Origin: DT-110 sp030148525
GTDB lineage: Bacteria; Bacteroidota; Bacteroidia; Chitinophagales; Saprospiraceae
Assembly: GCA_965227445.1 (NCBI GenBank)
Contig: OZ245751.1
Coordinates: forward strand, 682,001 to 746,000
Length of the DNA stretch: 64,000 nt
Direction: 5' to 3'
Shown here: piece after piece, positions 47,130 through 55,700 of the stretch
Layout: every line of letters starts with the position of its first letter
How positions within the stretch are numbered: position 1 is the first letter of the stretch
Position numbers and translations under genes: made by a program
Notes under the pieces: generated by a model
Told to the model about the DNA's origin: nothing
Seen by the model: the letters and a program-made list of their open reading frames with translations, nothing else
Databases searched by the model: none

Positions 47130-47897
47130 TTAATGTGCCTTGGCTGCGTTCCAGAGTTCATCCATTTCGGAAAGGCTCATGTCCTGCAAATCCCGGGGGG
47201 CGTTGGCTTCAATGTATTCAAAGCGCTTTTTGAATTTTCGGTTGATACGTTCCAGAGCGGTCTCGGGGTCGATATTCTGGAATCGGGCGTAATTGATCAG
47301 GGAAAAGAGGATGTCCCCGAACTCCTCCTCCCGTTTCTCCTGGTTCTCGGTTTCCTGCAGGGTTTCGCGGAATTCCTGCATTTCTTCTTCAACTTTATCC
47401 CAGACTTGTTCGGGCGTTTCCCATTCAAAGCCCACCTTGCTCGTCTTTTCCTGCATGCGGTAGGCCTTCACCATAGCGGGCAGACTACGCGGCACCCCGG
47501 AGAGCACCGATTTTTTCCCTTCCTGTAATTTCAGTTGTTCCCAGTTCTTTTTAACCTCTTCCTCGTCGGCCACGGTGAGGTCACCGTAGATATGGGGGTG
47601 CCTTTTGACCAGCTTATCACAAACCGTCTCCAGGGCATCGGCAATATCAAAGGCCCCTTTTTCGTCGGCAATTTTGGCGTAAAATACCATGTGCAGCATG
47701 ATATCCCCGATTTCTTCCTTTACCTCGTCGAGATCCTGGTTCAGAATCGCATCGGCCAGTTCGTAGGTCTCCTCGATGGTGAGATTGCGCAGGCTTTCGA
47801 GCGTCTGCTTGCGATCCCAGGGGCATTGTTCCCGCAATTCATCCATTATGGTCAGCAAACGCTTGAAAGCGTCGAGTTTGGCCTGTTCGTTGTCCAT
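47130..47897 (-). CDS. mazG: Nucleoside triphosphate pyrophosphohydrolase MazG
   Basis: 255 residues with the duplicated MazG fold. First domain: LREQCPWDRKQTLESLRNLTIEETYELADAI with the metal-binding EExxE pattern and EEIGDIMLHMVFYAKIA; second: KVEEEMQEFRE and EEEFGDILFSLINYARF. Hydrolyses NTPs to NMP and pyrophosphate, limiting aberrant nucleotides. Single gene, divergent from a small membrane protein gene. Confidence 0.93.
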   Translation of the reverse strand: MDNEQAKLDAFKRLLTIMDELREQCPWDRKQTLESLRNLTIEETYELADAILNQDLDEVKEEIGDIMLHMVFYAKIADEKGAFDIADALETVCDKLVKRHPHIYGDLTVADEEEVKKNWEQLKLQEGKKSVLSGVPRSLPAMVKAYRMQEKTSKVGFEWETPEQVWDKVEEEMQEFRETLQETENQEKREEEFGDILFSLINYARFQNIDPETALERINRKFKKRFEYIEANAPRDLQDMSLSEMDELWNAAKAH

Positions 47898-48027
47898 TCT
47901 TGGCGGATTGTGTACTTTTGCTTGGCTAATAGTTTAGAGAACTTTGTGTACCCTGATTTTGTTGTAGAACTAGCAATCATCGGGCATTTTCCCGCGATTC
48001 AATCACCATCGAAAGTACGTAATCACT

Positions 48028-48252
48028 ATGGAATTCTTGTATATCCTCGGAATCATCTTTGTTGTCTTTGGCCTGTCCTTCGCCATGATCAATATCCGCC
48101 AGATATTTACGGGTAAAGAGTTCCGGGGCACCTGCGCAACCAATAACCCCATGCTCAAAAGCGAAATAGGGGAGTGCTCGGTTTGCGGAAAGAAGCCGGA
48201 AGAAGAATGCAAAATGCCGGAAGTAGACGGAAAACGCGCTGCCGGTGCCTGA
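48028..48252 (+). CDS. Small membrane protein with Cys-rich C-terminus
   Basis: 74 residues: one N-terminal transmembrane helix (about 4-24), then GKEFRGTCATNNPML and CSVCGKKPEEEC, giving four cysteines that could bind a metal. The organisation is reminiscent of NqrM (a small Cys-containing maturation protein) but I do not claim the identity. Followed by a strong bidirectional terminator. Confidence 0.75.
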   Translation: MEFLYILGIIFVVFGLSFAMINIRQIFTGKEFRGTCATNNPMLKSEIGECSVCGKKPEEECKMPEVDGKRAAGA

Positions 48253-48270
48253 GCGTACCTGCGTACAAAT

Positions 48271-48309
48271 AAAAAGGGCCGTGCTGAATTTATTCGCACG
48301 GCCCTTTTT
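48271..48309. terminator. Bidirectional intrinsic terminator between convergent genes
   Basis: Perfect 14-bp stem AAAAAGGGCCGTGC / GCACGGCCCTTTTT with an 11-nt loop. Serves the small membrane protein gene (rightward) and the CoA-binding protein gene (leftward). Confidence 0.9.
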
Positions 48310-48324
48310 ATTTTTGGCGAAAGC

Positions 48325-48681
48325 CTAATAATCATCCAGGGAAAGCATCACTAAGGTACAGGCCACCTCATTCTCAATGCCGTGCTCCCGGGCCAGTTTT
48401 GCCAACTCCGGATTTTCGGCTCCCGGATTATAGATGATCCGACGTGGCTTCAACGATATAATGTAGTCGTAGTATTGCTGCTGACGGGTGGCGTTCAGGT
48501 ACAGCGTAATGGTATCAACGTTCTCGAAAGGAGTTGCACCTTTGTGGATGGGGATACCAGCCACCTCCCCTTCGCGACCACCTACGGCGACCACTTCGTG
48601 GCCCGCACTTTTGAGGCGGTGCATGGCTTGGTAAGAAACCCGCTGGGGGTTGGTCGATGCGCCTAGAACCAGGGTTTTCAT
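48325..48681 (-). CDS. CoA-binding (YccU-like) protein
   Basis: 118 residues, a single Rossmann CoA_binding_2 domain: MKTLVLGASTNPQRVSYQAM at the N-terminus, KGATPFENVDTITLYLNA and RIIYNPGAENPELAKLAREHGIE. Family members bind CoA or nucleotide; role unknown. The stop codon overlaps the mini-hairpin TTTTGGCGAAAGCC (48312-48325). Confidence 0.88.
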   Translation of the reverse strand: MKTLVLGASTNPQRVSYQAMHRLKSAGHEVVAVGGREGEVAGIPIHKGATPFENVDTITLYLNATRQQQYYDYIISLKPRRIIYNPGAENPELAKLAREHGIENEVACTLVMLSLDDY

Positions 48682-48684
48682 AAA

Positions 48685-48771
48685 ACAGGTTTGAGGTTTG
48701 GGGTTTGAGGTTATAGGTAGAGTTTTGAGGTAAGGTGCCAGGTTACCTACCCTATAACCTTACCTCAAACC
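48685..48771. repeat. 7-bp-period repeat hairpin, left part, interrupted by IS4
   Basis: GGTTTGA/GGTTTGG units followed by CCTACCC/CCTTACC/TCAAACC units. The block continues on the other side of the IS4 element at 50252-50285 (CCTCAAA, CCCCAAA, CCTCACA). Confidence 0.75.
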
Positions 48772-50251
48772 TTTTCGATTACCCATAAGTATAGCAAAAT
48801 ACTTGACATTGAGCTAGTGTATACATAGGTTCTAGTTATGCGAAACCATACCACCCCCCTAGGAGAACATGCTGATTTTGGAGATGCCCGTTTAAATGCA
48901 CGGCTTACTCTATTGGATGAACAATTAAGGAATAAACTGGAATATACCTTACCTCAAGCCTTGCCTGAGCCTTATCAAATGAAGGCTGCGTATCGATTTT
49001 TCAGTAACGAGAAGGTAAACAGTGAAGAGATCATCAAAGCTCAACGTCAACGTTTCGATTTGCGAAGCAAAATTGAACCAGGCGAAGAGACTCTTTTGCT
49101 GATCCAGGACACCACCGATATCGATCTGACAACCAATAGAGTAGCCGACGCCGGAGTGCTCAATTATGATAAGCGGCGCGGCTGTAAAATGCATACCACT
49201 CTGGCTGTACAAGCCTCTAAAGGAGTGCCTTTGTGTGTATTTAAGCAGGATCACATAGTACGCAGTGACGATAGCCTGGGTAAGACTGCTAAACGTAAAT
49301 ATGATGCTGTAGAAGACAAAGAAAGCTACCGCTGGATAACGCATCAACAAGCCATGGTCGACTATTTTGAAGATCAGCCTGAGCGAGAAGTTATTTCCGT
49401 TTGTGACAAGGAAGCGGATTTTCACGATTTGTTAGCAAGTCCTCGTAGCCCCAACGTACACTATCTGATTGCCAGTAAATACAATAGGAAAGATGATTAT
49501 TCGGGAAACGGTATTTGGGATCAAGTGGCTAAACAGCCATCATTAGGCACCACAAAAGTGCGTATCACGCAACCTCAAAAGCGAACAACTAAGGAGATAA
49601 CCATGGAGTTGCGTTGCTATCAGGCCCGGATATCTCTGCGCCATCCCAAAGCTTATCAAAAGAAACTGGGAAGTGTCGAGCTGAGTGTTATTGAGGCCCG
49701 AAAGGTCAGCCCTGAAACAGGCAAGGCTATCGTTTGGCGCCTCCTGAGCAGTAAGCCTGTCCATACATTTGAGCAAGCACGAACCATGCTGGAATACTAT
49801 ACCCGCCGATGGCTTATCGAGCGTTTTCATTACGTACTAAAATCTGGAGCTCACATCGAAGAACTACAGTTGGACAGGATGGAACGCATCCTAAATGCCA
49901 TAGCATTGTACTCTGGTTTAGCATGTGATCACATGCGAATGAATTATTTTGCACGCAGAGAACCCGACACTACTATTGATCAGGTAGGCATAGGCCAGCA
50001 AAAGCATCAGGCTCTATACGTCTACGCCAATCAAGTCTTAAAAACAAACCTGAAGTATAGGCCTGACAAGCCTCCTACTGTATATGAATATATCCGGTTG
50101 ATAGGGCGTATCGGCGGGTTCAGGCCTTCGAAGCGTCAACCATTACCCGGACTGAAAACCCTATGGAGAGGGATTTTGGAGTTCAACCGTGTCTTGGAAA
50201 TGTTCAAGGCACTGCAAACCCAACGTCCCGAAACTTATGGGTAATCGAAAA
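48772..50251 (+). mobile_element. IS4-family insertion sequence, 1480 bp
   Basis: Terminal inverted repeats TTTTCGATTACCCATAAGT at both ends (perfect), one transposase gene, flanked by ACCTCAAACC on both sides (48762-48771 and 50252-50261). The apparent 10-bp target duplication lies in repetitive sequence, so its length is uncertain by a base or two. Confidence 0.85.
48838..50244 (+). CDS. IS4-family (Tn5-like) transposase
   Basis: 468 residues. N-terminal Tn5-like DNA-binding segment (FGDARLNARLTLLDEQL, MKAAYRFFSNEKV), then the DDE core: Asp in LIQDTTDIDL, Asp in VSVCDKEADFHD-like block ISVCDKEADF, and the YREK-type signature YTRRWLIERFHYVLKSG with catalytic Glu. Intact; the stop lies inside the right terminal repeat region. 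Confidence 0.9.
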   Translation: MRNHTTPLGEHADFGDARLNARLTLLDEQLRNKLEYTLPQALPEPYQMKAAYRFFSNEKVNSEEIIKAQRQRFDLRSKIEPGEETLLLIQDTTDIDLTTNRVADAGVLNYDKRRGCKMHTTLAVQASKGVPLCVFKQDHIVRSDDSLGKTAKRKYDAVEDKESYRWITHQQAMVDYFEDQPEREVISVCDKEADFHDLLASPRSPNVHYLIASKYNRKDDYSGNGIWDQVAKQPSLGTTKVRITQPQKRTTKEITMELRCYQARISLRHPKAYQKKLGSVELSVIEARKVSPETGKAIVWRLLSSKPVHTFEQARTMLEYYTRRWLIERFHYVLKSGAHIEELQLDRMERILNAIALYSGLACDHMRMNYFARREPDTTIDQVGIGQQKHQALYVYANQVLKTNLKYRPDKPPTVYEYIRLIGRIGGFRPSKRQPLPGLKTLWRGILEFNRVLEMFKALQTQRPETYG

Positions 50252-50285
50252 ACCTCAAACCCCAAACCTCACACCTCAAACCTGA
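50252..50285. repeat. 7-bp-period repeat, right part
   Basis: CCTCAAA/CCCCAAA/CCTCACA/CCTCAAA units, the continuation of the block at 48685-48771. Confidence 0.7.
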
Positions 50286-50286
50286 A

Positions 50287-51618
50287 TTAAACCATGAGAC
50301 GTACCGGATCTTCCAGCATATCCTTGAAGGTCTGCAGGAATTGAGCGCCGGTAGCGCCGTCGACCACGCGGTGGTCACAAGACAGGGTGACCTTCATCAT
50401 GTGACCAACGGTGATCTCCCCGTTTTTCACGACGGGCTTCTCGACAATTGTGCCGACGGCCATGATGCAGGAGTCGGGCGGATTGATGATGGCCGTAAAT
50501 TCTTCGATGCCAAACATGCCCAGGTTAGAGATGGTAAAGGTATTGCCTTGCATCTCTTCGGGCTTGAGTTTACGGTCTTTCGCTTTACCGGCCAGGGTTT
50601 TCACCTCGGTATTGATTTGCGAAAGCGTTTTCATGTCGGCGAAGTTGATCACCGGCACGAGCAGGCCTTCAGAAACGGCTACGGCCACCCCGACGTTGAC
50701 ATTCTTATTGTAGCGGATTTTATCCTCCATCCAGCTGGCATTGATAGCCGGGTGCTGGCGCAGGGCGACTGCTGAAGCTTTCACCACGAAATCGTTGAAG
50801 GAGATCTTGGTGGGTGCTACCTCATTGACCCGCTTGCGCATCTTCATGGTTTTTTCCATATCGATCTCTACGGTCAGGTAGAAGTGAGGTGCACTGAACT
50901 TGCTTTCGCCCAAACGGCGGGCAATGGTTTTGCGCATCTGGCTGACGGGCTCGTCTTCGTAGTTATCACCACCAGCAGTGAAGGTGAAGGGCACTACATC
51001 GGGCGCTTTTTCTTCAGGCGCTTCCTGTTTAGCCGGGGCCTCCTTAGCCGGTTGGGGCGTGGGAGCAGCTGCGGGAGCCGAATCTTTTTGTTCGATGGCC
51101 GCTTCGATATCGCGTTTGACGATCCGACCTCCATCACCACTACCATCAATAGAGGCCAGGTCAATACCGGCATCCTGGGCCATGCTTTTGGCCAGGGGGG
51201 ATGCTTTTATGCGCTTATCGTCGCTACTACCTGAATCAGACTTGCTGGCAGGAGCAGCCGGTTCACTGCTTTTTTCGGTCTCTTGAGCAGAGCTCTCCGC
51301 TTTTTCTTTTTCGCTGGCTTCCTCCGATCCGTTGGACGATTGCTCGGCTTCCGCTTCCTCAATGGCTTTTTTCCAGTCTTCACCCTCTTCACCTATTACC
51401 GCAATGACTCCGTCGATGGGGACAGACCCCTCCTTTACGGCAATATGCAGAAGCACACCATCGAAAAAACTGTCTAATTCCATGGTTGCTTTATCCGTCT
51501 CTACTTCAGCAAGGGTTTCCCCTGATTCAACTTCTTCGCCTTCCTCTTTCAACCAACCAATAATATTGCCCTCTTCCATTGTATCACTCATGCGGGGCAT
51601 CCGGATGACTTCAGCCAT
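50287..51618 (-). CDS. pdhC: Pyruvate dehydrogenase E2 (dihydrolipoamide acetyltransferase)
   Basis: 443 residues from the ATG at 51618. One lipoyl domain with Lys43 in ETDKATMELD, an acidic Ala/Glu/Ser-rich linker (about 80-135), a peripheral subunit-binding domain (KASPLAKSMAQDAGIDLASI), a Pro/Ala linker, and the catalytic acetyltransferase domain ending with DHRVVDGATGAQFLQ, where the His is catalytic. Transfers acetyl to CoA within the PDH complex. E1 and E3 genes are not in the window. A longer frame upstream adds residues unlike the family. Confidence 0.92.
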   Translation of the reverse strand: MAEVIRMPRMSDTMEEGNIIGWLKEEGEEVESGETLAEVETDKATMELDSFFDGVLLHIAVKEGSVPIDGVIAVIGEEGEDWKKAIEEAEAEQSSNGSEEASEKEKAESSAQETEKSSEPAAPASKSDSGSSDDKRIKASPLAKSMAQDAGIDLASIDGSGDGGRIVKRDIEAAIEQKDSAPAAAPTPQPAKEAPAKQEAPEEKAPDVVPFTFTAGGDNYEDEPVSQMRKTIARRLGESKFSAPHFYLTVEIDMEKTMKMRKRVNEVAPTKISFNDFVVKASAVALRQHPAINASWMEDKIRYNKNVNVGVAVAVSEGLLVPVINFADMKTLSQINTEVKTLAGKAKDRKLKPEEMQGNTFTISNLGMFGIEEFTAIINPPDSCIMAVGTIVEKPVVKNGEITVGHMMKVTLSCDHRVVDGATGAQFLQTFKDMLEDPVRLMV

Positions 51619-51932
51619 AGGTATTTCGTTTATTGACGTTACTAGATCAATTGGGATCTGAAAAAAATCAGTGCAATCGACAAGCGGCAGATAGGTCAAG
51701 CGACTTGTCCATTTGTAGCACACCTGCCAAATTTACGGTAATACAGGTTGTGGACAAATTTTGTTCAAGGAATTTTGGGTTTCCGCCTTCAGGCTAGGTG
51801 TTATTTGTACACTTTCTACCCTACTTTTCGTGATCGGACGCTCCACGCTCCACGTAGCCCTTAAGAGCGGTCGTGGTGCCGTCTGTTCACTAAAAGGTCA
51901 TTCAAGGTAGGGCACATGTTCCACCCGCTTAC

Positions 51933-51940
51933 TACCTTTG
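51933..51940 (+). promoter_or_regulatory. -7 promoter element directly before recR
   Basis: TACCTTTG (TAnnTTTG) ends 4 nt before the recR start codon, which would place transcription start at or next to the A of ATG; the message would be leaderless. No clear -33 TTTG was found. Confidence 0.45.
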
Positions 51941-51944
51941 GTGT

Positions 51945-52565
51945 ATGAATTTCTCCTCCAAATTAATTGAAGAAGCAGTTGGTGCATTTGCTACCCTGCC
52001 CGGGATCGGAAAGAAGACGGCCCTGCGATTGGTGTTGCATTTGATCCAACAAGAAAAATCGAGTACCACCGAGTTTGCGGAAGCACTAGTGCGCATGCGG
52101 GAGAACATCAGGGAATGTGCCCGATGCCATAATTTGTCGGACTCAGAGTTGTGTACTATCTGCGCCGATACCCGCCGCAACGAAACGGTGGTATGCGTGG
52201 TCGAAACCATACGGGATGTGATGGCCATTGAGGATACCGGTCAGTTTCGGGGTGTGTACCATGTATTGGGCGGTGTGATCTCTCCCATCGAAGGAGTGGG
52301 ACCGCAAGATCTTAATATTGCCTCCCTGGCCCAGCGGATTGATGAACAGGGGGTGAAAGAAGTGATCATGGCCGTTTCACCGACTATCGAAGGGGAGACT
52401 ACTATCTTTTACCTGGCTAAGCAACTGAAGCCCTACGATGTACAGGTAAGTACCATCGCCCGGGGAGTCTCCTTCGGCGGGGAACTCGAATACGCCGATG
52501 AGCTGACCCTCGGCCGGTCCATCGTGGCCCGGATACCCTACAAAAGCGATGATGATCCCGCATGA
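51945..52565 (+). CDS. recR: Recombination mediator RecR
   Basis: 206 residues, standard length. N-terminal HhH (FATLPGIGKKTALRLVLHL), the four-cysteine zinc motif CARCHNLSDSELCTIC, a Toprim domain (VCVVETIRDVMAIEDTGQFRGVYHVLGG) and a C-terminal ATP-like RecR motif (VSTIARGVSFGGELEYADE). Acts with RecO/RecF in loading RecA. Its stop overlaps the start of the following glycosyltransferase (ATGA). Confidence 0.95.
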   Translation: MNFSSKLIEEAVGAFATLPGIGKKTALRLVLHLIQQEKSSTTEFAEALVRMRENIRECARCHNLSDSELCTICADTRRNETVVCVVETIRDVMAIEDTGQFRGVYHVLGGVISPIEGVGPQDLNIASLAQRIDEQGVKEVIMAVSPTIEGETTIFYLAKQLKPYDVQVSTIARGVSFGGELEYADELTLGRSIVARIPYKSDDDPA

Positions 52566-54538
52566 GTAATTCGCCTAGCCTGACAGTAGTTATTGTCAAC
52601 TACAACGTACGCTACTTTCTGGAGCAGTGCTTGCTGTCGGTACGGCGGGCGTCGGAGGGGTTGTCGGTAGAGACTATCGTAGTGGATAATAATTCATCCG
52701 ATGATTCGATAGTCATGGTGGGTGAAAAGTTTCCGGAGGTCAGGCTGATCGCCAATCGCGATAACCCAGGCTTCTCCAAAGCTAATAATCAGGCTATCCG
52801 GAAGAGCGAGGGCGATTATGTACTTTTGCTAAACCCCGATACCGTAGTGGCCGAAGATACCTTCCGGGTCGTCCTGGATTATTTGGAAGATCACCCCAGG
52901 GTGGGTGGCCTCGGGGCCCGTATGATCGATGGTTCCGGTACTTTTTTGCCCGAAAGCAAACGCGGGTTTCCCACTCCCTTCGTGGCTTTTTGCAAATCGG
53001 TGGGCCTGAGTCGCCTTTTCCCCAAATCCCGCCGTTTTAATCGCTATCACCTGGGGTATCTGGATGAACACGAAAACCATGCAGTCGATGTGCTGGCCGG
53101 CGCTTTTATGGCCCTGCGTCGCTCCGTACTGGACGAGATCGGCTTGCTGGATGAGACCTTTTTCATGTACGGGGAGGATATCGATCTGTCGTACCGCATT
53201 GTTCAGGCCGGATACGAAAACCACTACCTGGCCGATACCACCATTATTCACTACAAAGGCGAAAGTACCAAGAAGGGGAGTCTGAATTACGTGCGGGTGT
53301 TTTACCAGGCCATGATCATTTTCGCGCGCAAGCACTTTCAGGGCCGGCGGGCACGGTTTTTTGTATCCATGCTGCAGGTAGCCATTTACCTGCGGGCAAT
53401 GGTTACCATTCTGAGCAATGTATTCCGGGCGGGTATTCTGCCCCTGCTGGATGCGTTGTTGCTTTTAGGTGGTTTATTCGTGCTTAAAGACTTCTGGGGC
53501 GGCTACCACTTTGGTAATCCCGACTACTATGGCCGGACCTTCATGACCTTCAACGCCCCATTTTACACGGCCTTCTGGTTGTTGAGTATTTATCTGAGCG
53601 GCGGCTACGACCGCACCGCTACCCCCTGGCGGCTGGTGCGGGGGATTTTAGTAGGCACCTTGGTGATCGCGGCTATTTACGGTTTCCTGGACCAAACCCT
53701 GAGGTCGAGCCGGGCGCTCATCCTGCTGGGTATGGCCTGGGCCATTATCGGTACCATCGGCTTGAGGATGCTCCGGCAATTGATCCGTTCCGGATCCCTG
53801 CGTTTTGGTTTGCCGGGGCCTACCAACCTGGCGATCATTGGATCCCAGGAAGAAGCGAGCAGAGCTAAAATGCTGTTACAACGGGCTGAGGTCCGTAAAA
53901 AATACCAGGGGGTTATCCTTCCGGAAGAAACTGGCCATGCAACCGAAAACCCTGCTGAGGTGTACCTGGGCACACTCTCACGGCTTCCCGATCTCATTCG
54001 TTGGTTTGGCATAAACGAGCTCATCTTCTGTCTGGGCGACGTATCGGCGAAACAAATCATCAACTGGATGGACCGGCTCGGTTCGCGAATGACGTTTAAA
54101 ATTTTGCCGGAAGGCAGTGAAAGCATCATCGGCAGCTCTTCCAAAAACACCACCGGCGAGTTGTACACCATTGATGTGCGCTATCAGATCGCCACTCCGG
54201 CCAATCGCCGCAATAAACGGGTGTTCGACTTATTGTGGGTGCTGCTATTGCCAATCTGGGCACCGGTGGTTGCCCTGCGTACTCCCGGGAAACTCCCGCA
54301 ATTAGTAAGGGGATGGGGAGCAGTACTTATCGGCCGGAAAACATGGGTTGGTTACCTGTCGGTGCAACCCGGAGACCCTCAATTGCCCGCCTTGCGACCG
54401 GGCGTTATTTCCTTCCTGGTAAATACCGGCAATGGAGCGATACCGGACGAGAAGACCCGCCGCCGACTGAACCGTCAGTACGCAAAAGAGTACACTCCGG
54501 AGCGCGATCTCCGCATACTGCTGAATCGGCGGTTTTAA
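52562..54538 (+). CDS. GT2 glycosyltransferase fused to a membrane sugar-transferase-like region
   Basis: 658 residues. Residues 1-250 are a GT-A glycosyltransferase family 2 domain (VVIVNYNVRYFLEQCL, VVDNNSSDDS, LLLNPDTVV as the DxD-like motif, FFMYGEDIDLSYR). Residues 275-410 hold several membrane helices, and 420-530 a Rossmann-like domain (LAIIGSQEEASRAKMLL) similar to the CoA_binding_3 domain of WcaJ-type phosphoglycosyltransferases. A further membrane segment follows (RNKRVFDLLWVLLLPIWAPV), but the catalytic bacterial sugar transferase domain appears shortened. Probably acts in surface polysaccharide synthesis at the inner membrane. Translationally coupled to recR. Confidence 0.82.
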   Translation: MSNSPSLTVVIVNYNVRYFLEQCLLSVRRASEGLSVETIVVDNNSSDDSIVMVGEKFPEVRLIANRDNPGFSKANNQAIRKSEGDYVLLLNPDTVVAEDTFRVVLDYLEDHPRVGGLGARMIDGSGTFLPESKRGFPTPFVAFCKSVGLSRLFPKSRRFNRYHLGYLDEHENHAVDVLAGAFMALRRSVLDEIGLLDETFFMYGEDIDLSYRIVQAGYENHYLADTTIIHYKGESTKKGSLNYVRVFYQAMIIFARKHFQGRRARFFVSMLQVAIYLRAMVTILSNVFRAGILPLLDALLLLGGLFVLKDFWGGYHFGNPDYYGRTFMTFNAPFYTAFWLLSIYLSGGYDRTATPWRLVRGILVGTLVIAAIYGFLDQTLRSSRALILLGMAWAIIGTIGLRMLRQLIRSGSLRFGLPGPTNLAIIGSQEEASRAKMLLQRAEVRKKYQGVILPEETGHATENPAEVYLGTLSRLPDLIRWFGINELIFCLGDVSAKQIINWMDRLGSRMTFKILPEGSESIIGSSSKNTTGELYTIDVRYQIATPANRRNKRVFDLLWVLLLPIWAPVVALRTPGKLPQLVRGWGAVLIGRKTWVGYLSVQPGDPQLPALRPGVISFLVNTGNGAIPDEKTRRRLNRQYAKEYTPERDLRILLNRRF

Positions 54539-54587
54539 GCAGGCCGCTCTATTGATCTGACGATAAATGGGTAACCGTATGCCCGGT

Positions 54588-55205
54588 TCAGGGCTCGGTA
54601 AAGGCTTTTTCGCCCGCTGGAATAGGTGCGTTTATCCTGTTCTGCCGCGGAGGGATAGGGCAGGAGAATTTTTCATTGTACACGCAAAGAGGATTGTAAG
54701 CCCGGTTAAAATCTACCGTTAGCAGGCCGTTTTCGATATCACCGATGCGCACATCGAGATAGCGGCCGCCAGCGTAGGTCGATTCCCCGTTGGTTTCATC
54801 CAGGAAAGGCAGAAATAACAGATCACGGTGCAAAGGGCTGCGCAGATGGGCAAGTCGGCGATAGATCGTCAGTTGGTGGTCTTCACCATCGAGGGTAAAA
54901 TAGAAGGTACCGTATTCCACGTACTCCGCCGGTTTTCCGGTCGTAGTAGCCATCTGGAATGGTTGGGCACCTTCGGTACGGCTGAAGGTACCGGTGACCC
55001 GGTAATCGGGATCGGCCGGAAAAAAAGTAACACCCCGCAGTCTTTCTGGAGTTAGCGGGGCCCCGGCACCTCCCTGCAGCAGTTTGATCTTGTATTGGTC
55101 GCGGTGGGTTTCCAGCGCTTCCGCAAAATCCGACTGGCTCCAGGCAAAAGCGGGAAGCAAAGAAATGGCAAGCAGGAACAATCGTATACACACGCTAGAG
55201 TACAT
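54588..55205 (-). CDS. Secreted DUF1684 protein
   Basis: 205 residues with a signal peptide (LFLLAISLLPAFAWS). The C-terminal block DFNRAYNPLCVYNEKFSCPIPP followed by RQNRINAPIPAGEKAF is the conserved core of DUF1684, and TFYFTLDGEDHQLTIYR precedes it. Function unknown. Convergent with the glycosyltransferase gene. Confidence 0.88.
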   Translation of the reverse strand: MYSSVCIRLFLLAISLLPAFAWSQSDFAEALETHRDQYKIKLLQGGAGAPLTPERLRGVTFFPADPDYRVTGTFSRTEGAQPFQMATTTGKPAEYVEYGTFYFTLDGEDHQLTIYRRLAHLRSPLHRDLLFLPFLDETNGESTYAGGRYLDVRIGDIENGLLTVDFNRAYNPLCVYNEKFSCPIPPRQNRINAPIPAGEKAFTEP

Positions 55206-55257
55206 TCAGGTAAGTATTGATGATCAATAGTCAAGAATGGAGGTTGAGATTTAGGTT

Positions 55258-55300
55258 AAGGTCCAAGGTCCAAGGTCCAAGGTCCAAGGTCCAAGGTCCA
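55258..55300. repeat. Perfect tandem 7-mer AAGGTCC, six units
   Basis: AAGGTCC is repeated six times without change. Same 7-base period as the other intergenic blocks but a different unit; six identical copies suggest recent expansion. Confidence 0.9.
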
Positions 55301-55344
55301 TCAACCAGAGGGTATTGCCTTAAGCGCAACCATCCAATAAGTAA

Positions 55345-55505
55345 GAGTGTGTTTGGGATTTGTTTTTGATGGCGAAAATGTCTAGAATTTGGTTCTCACA
55401 AAGCCTTTTTTGAGCTTCGTAGCATGGCTACGGGGCGAAAAAAGGCTGCAGTGAGGTTCAAATAATAGACATTTGCAGTCCAAAGGATAAATCCCAAACA
55501 CGCTC
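55345..55505. mobile_element. 161-bp inverted-repeat element, family A, uninterrupted copy
   Basis: GAGTGTGTTTGGGATTT and AAATCCCAAACACGCTC ends, TAA on both sides (55342-55344 and 55506-55508). Serves as the empty-site reference for the nested copy at 7961-8243. The centre holds a CGTAGCATGGCTACG palindrome. No ORF. Confidence 0.82.
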
Positions 55506-55600
55506 TAAAGTCACCCGTCCCGTACTTATGGGGTCCGGGCAATTCCTACTTTTTAACGCACCAACTGCCCGGTAAGGTCGTTATCAAGGTCTTAATTATC

Positions 55601-55697
55601 GGGAGCTTGGGCACAGACTAATTCTTAAAGGGAATCTATACCAAATACAAGGTAAGGTTTTGACATTCGGCCATTTCGCAACCAGCTCCCAACCTCA
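55601..55697. repeat. Family C dispersed repeat, copy 2
   Basis: GGGAGCTTGGGCACAGACTA at the left and ATACCAAATACAAGG, AAGGTTTTGACATTC, CTCCCAACCTC toward the right, sharing both halves with 61396-61540. Confidence 0.5.
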
Positions 55698-55700
55698 CAA

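Larger units (their letters stand above)
55206..55700. other. 495-bp intergenic region filled with repeats
   Basis: No gene. Contains a perfect heptamer array AAGGTCC (55258-55300), a family A element (55345-55505) and a family C repeat (55601-55697). Confidence 0.7.

Noticed and set aside
55258..55300. CRISPR-like direct repeats
   Set aside because: Unit of 7 bp without spacers; a simple tandem array. No cas genes in the window.
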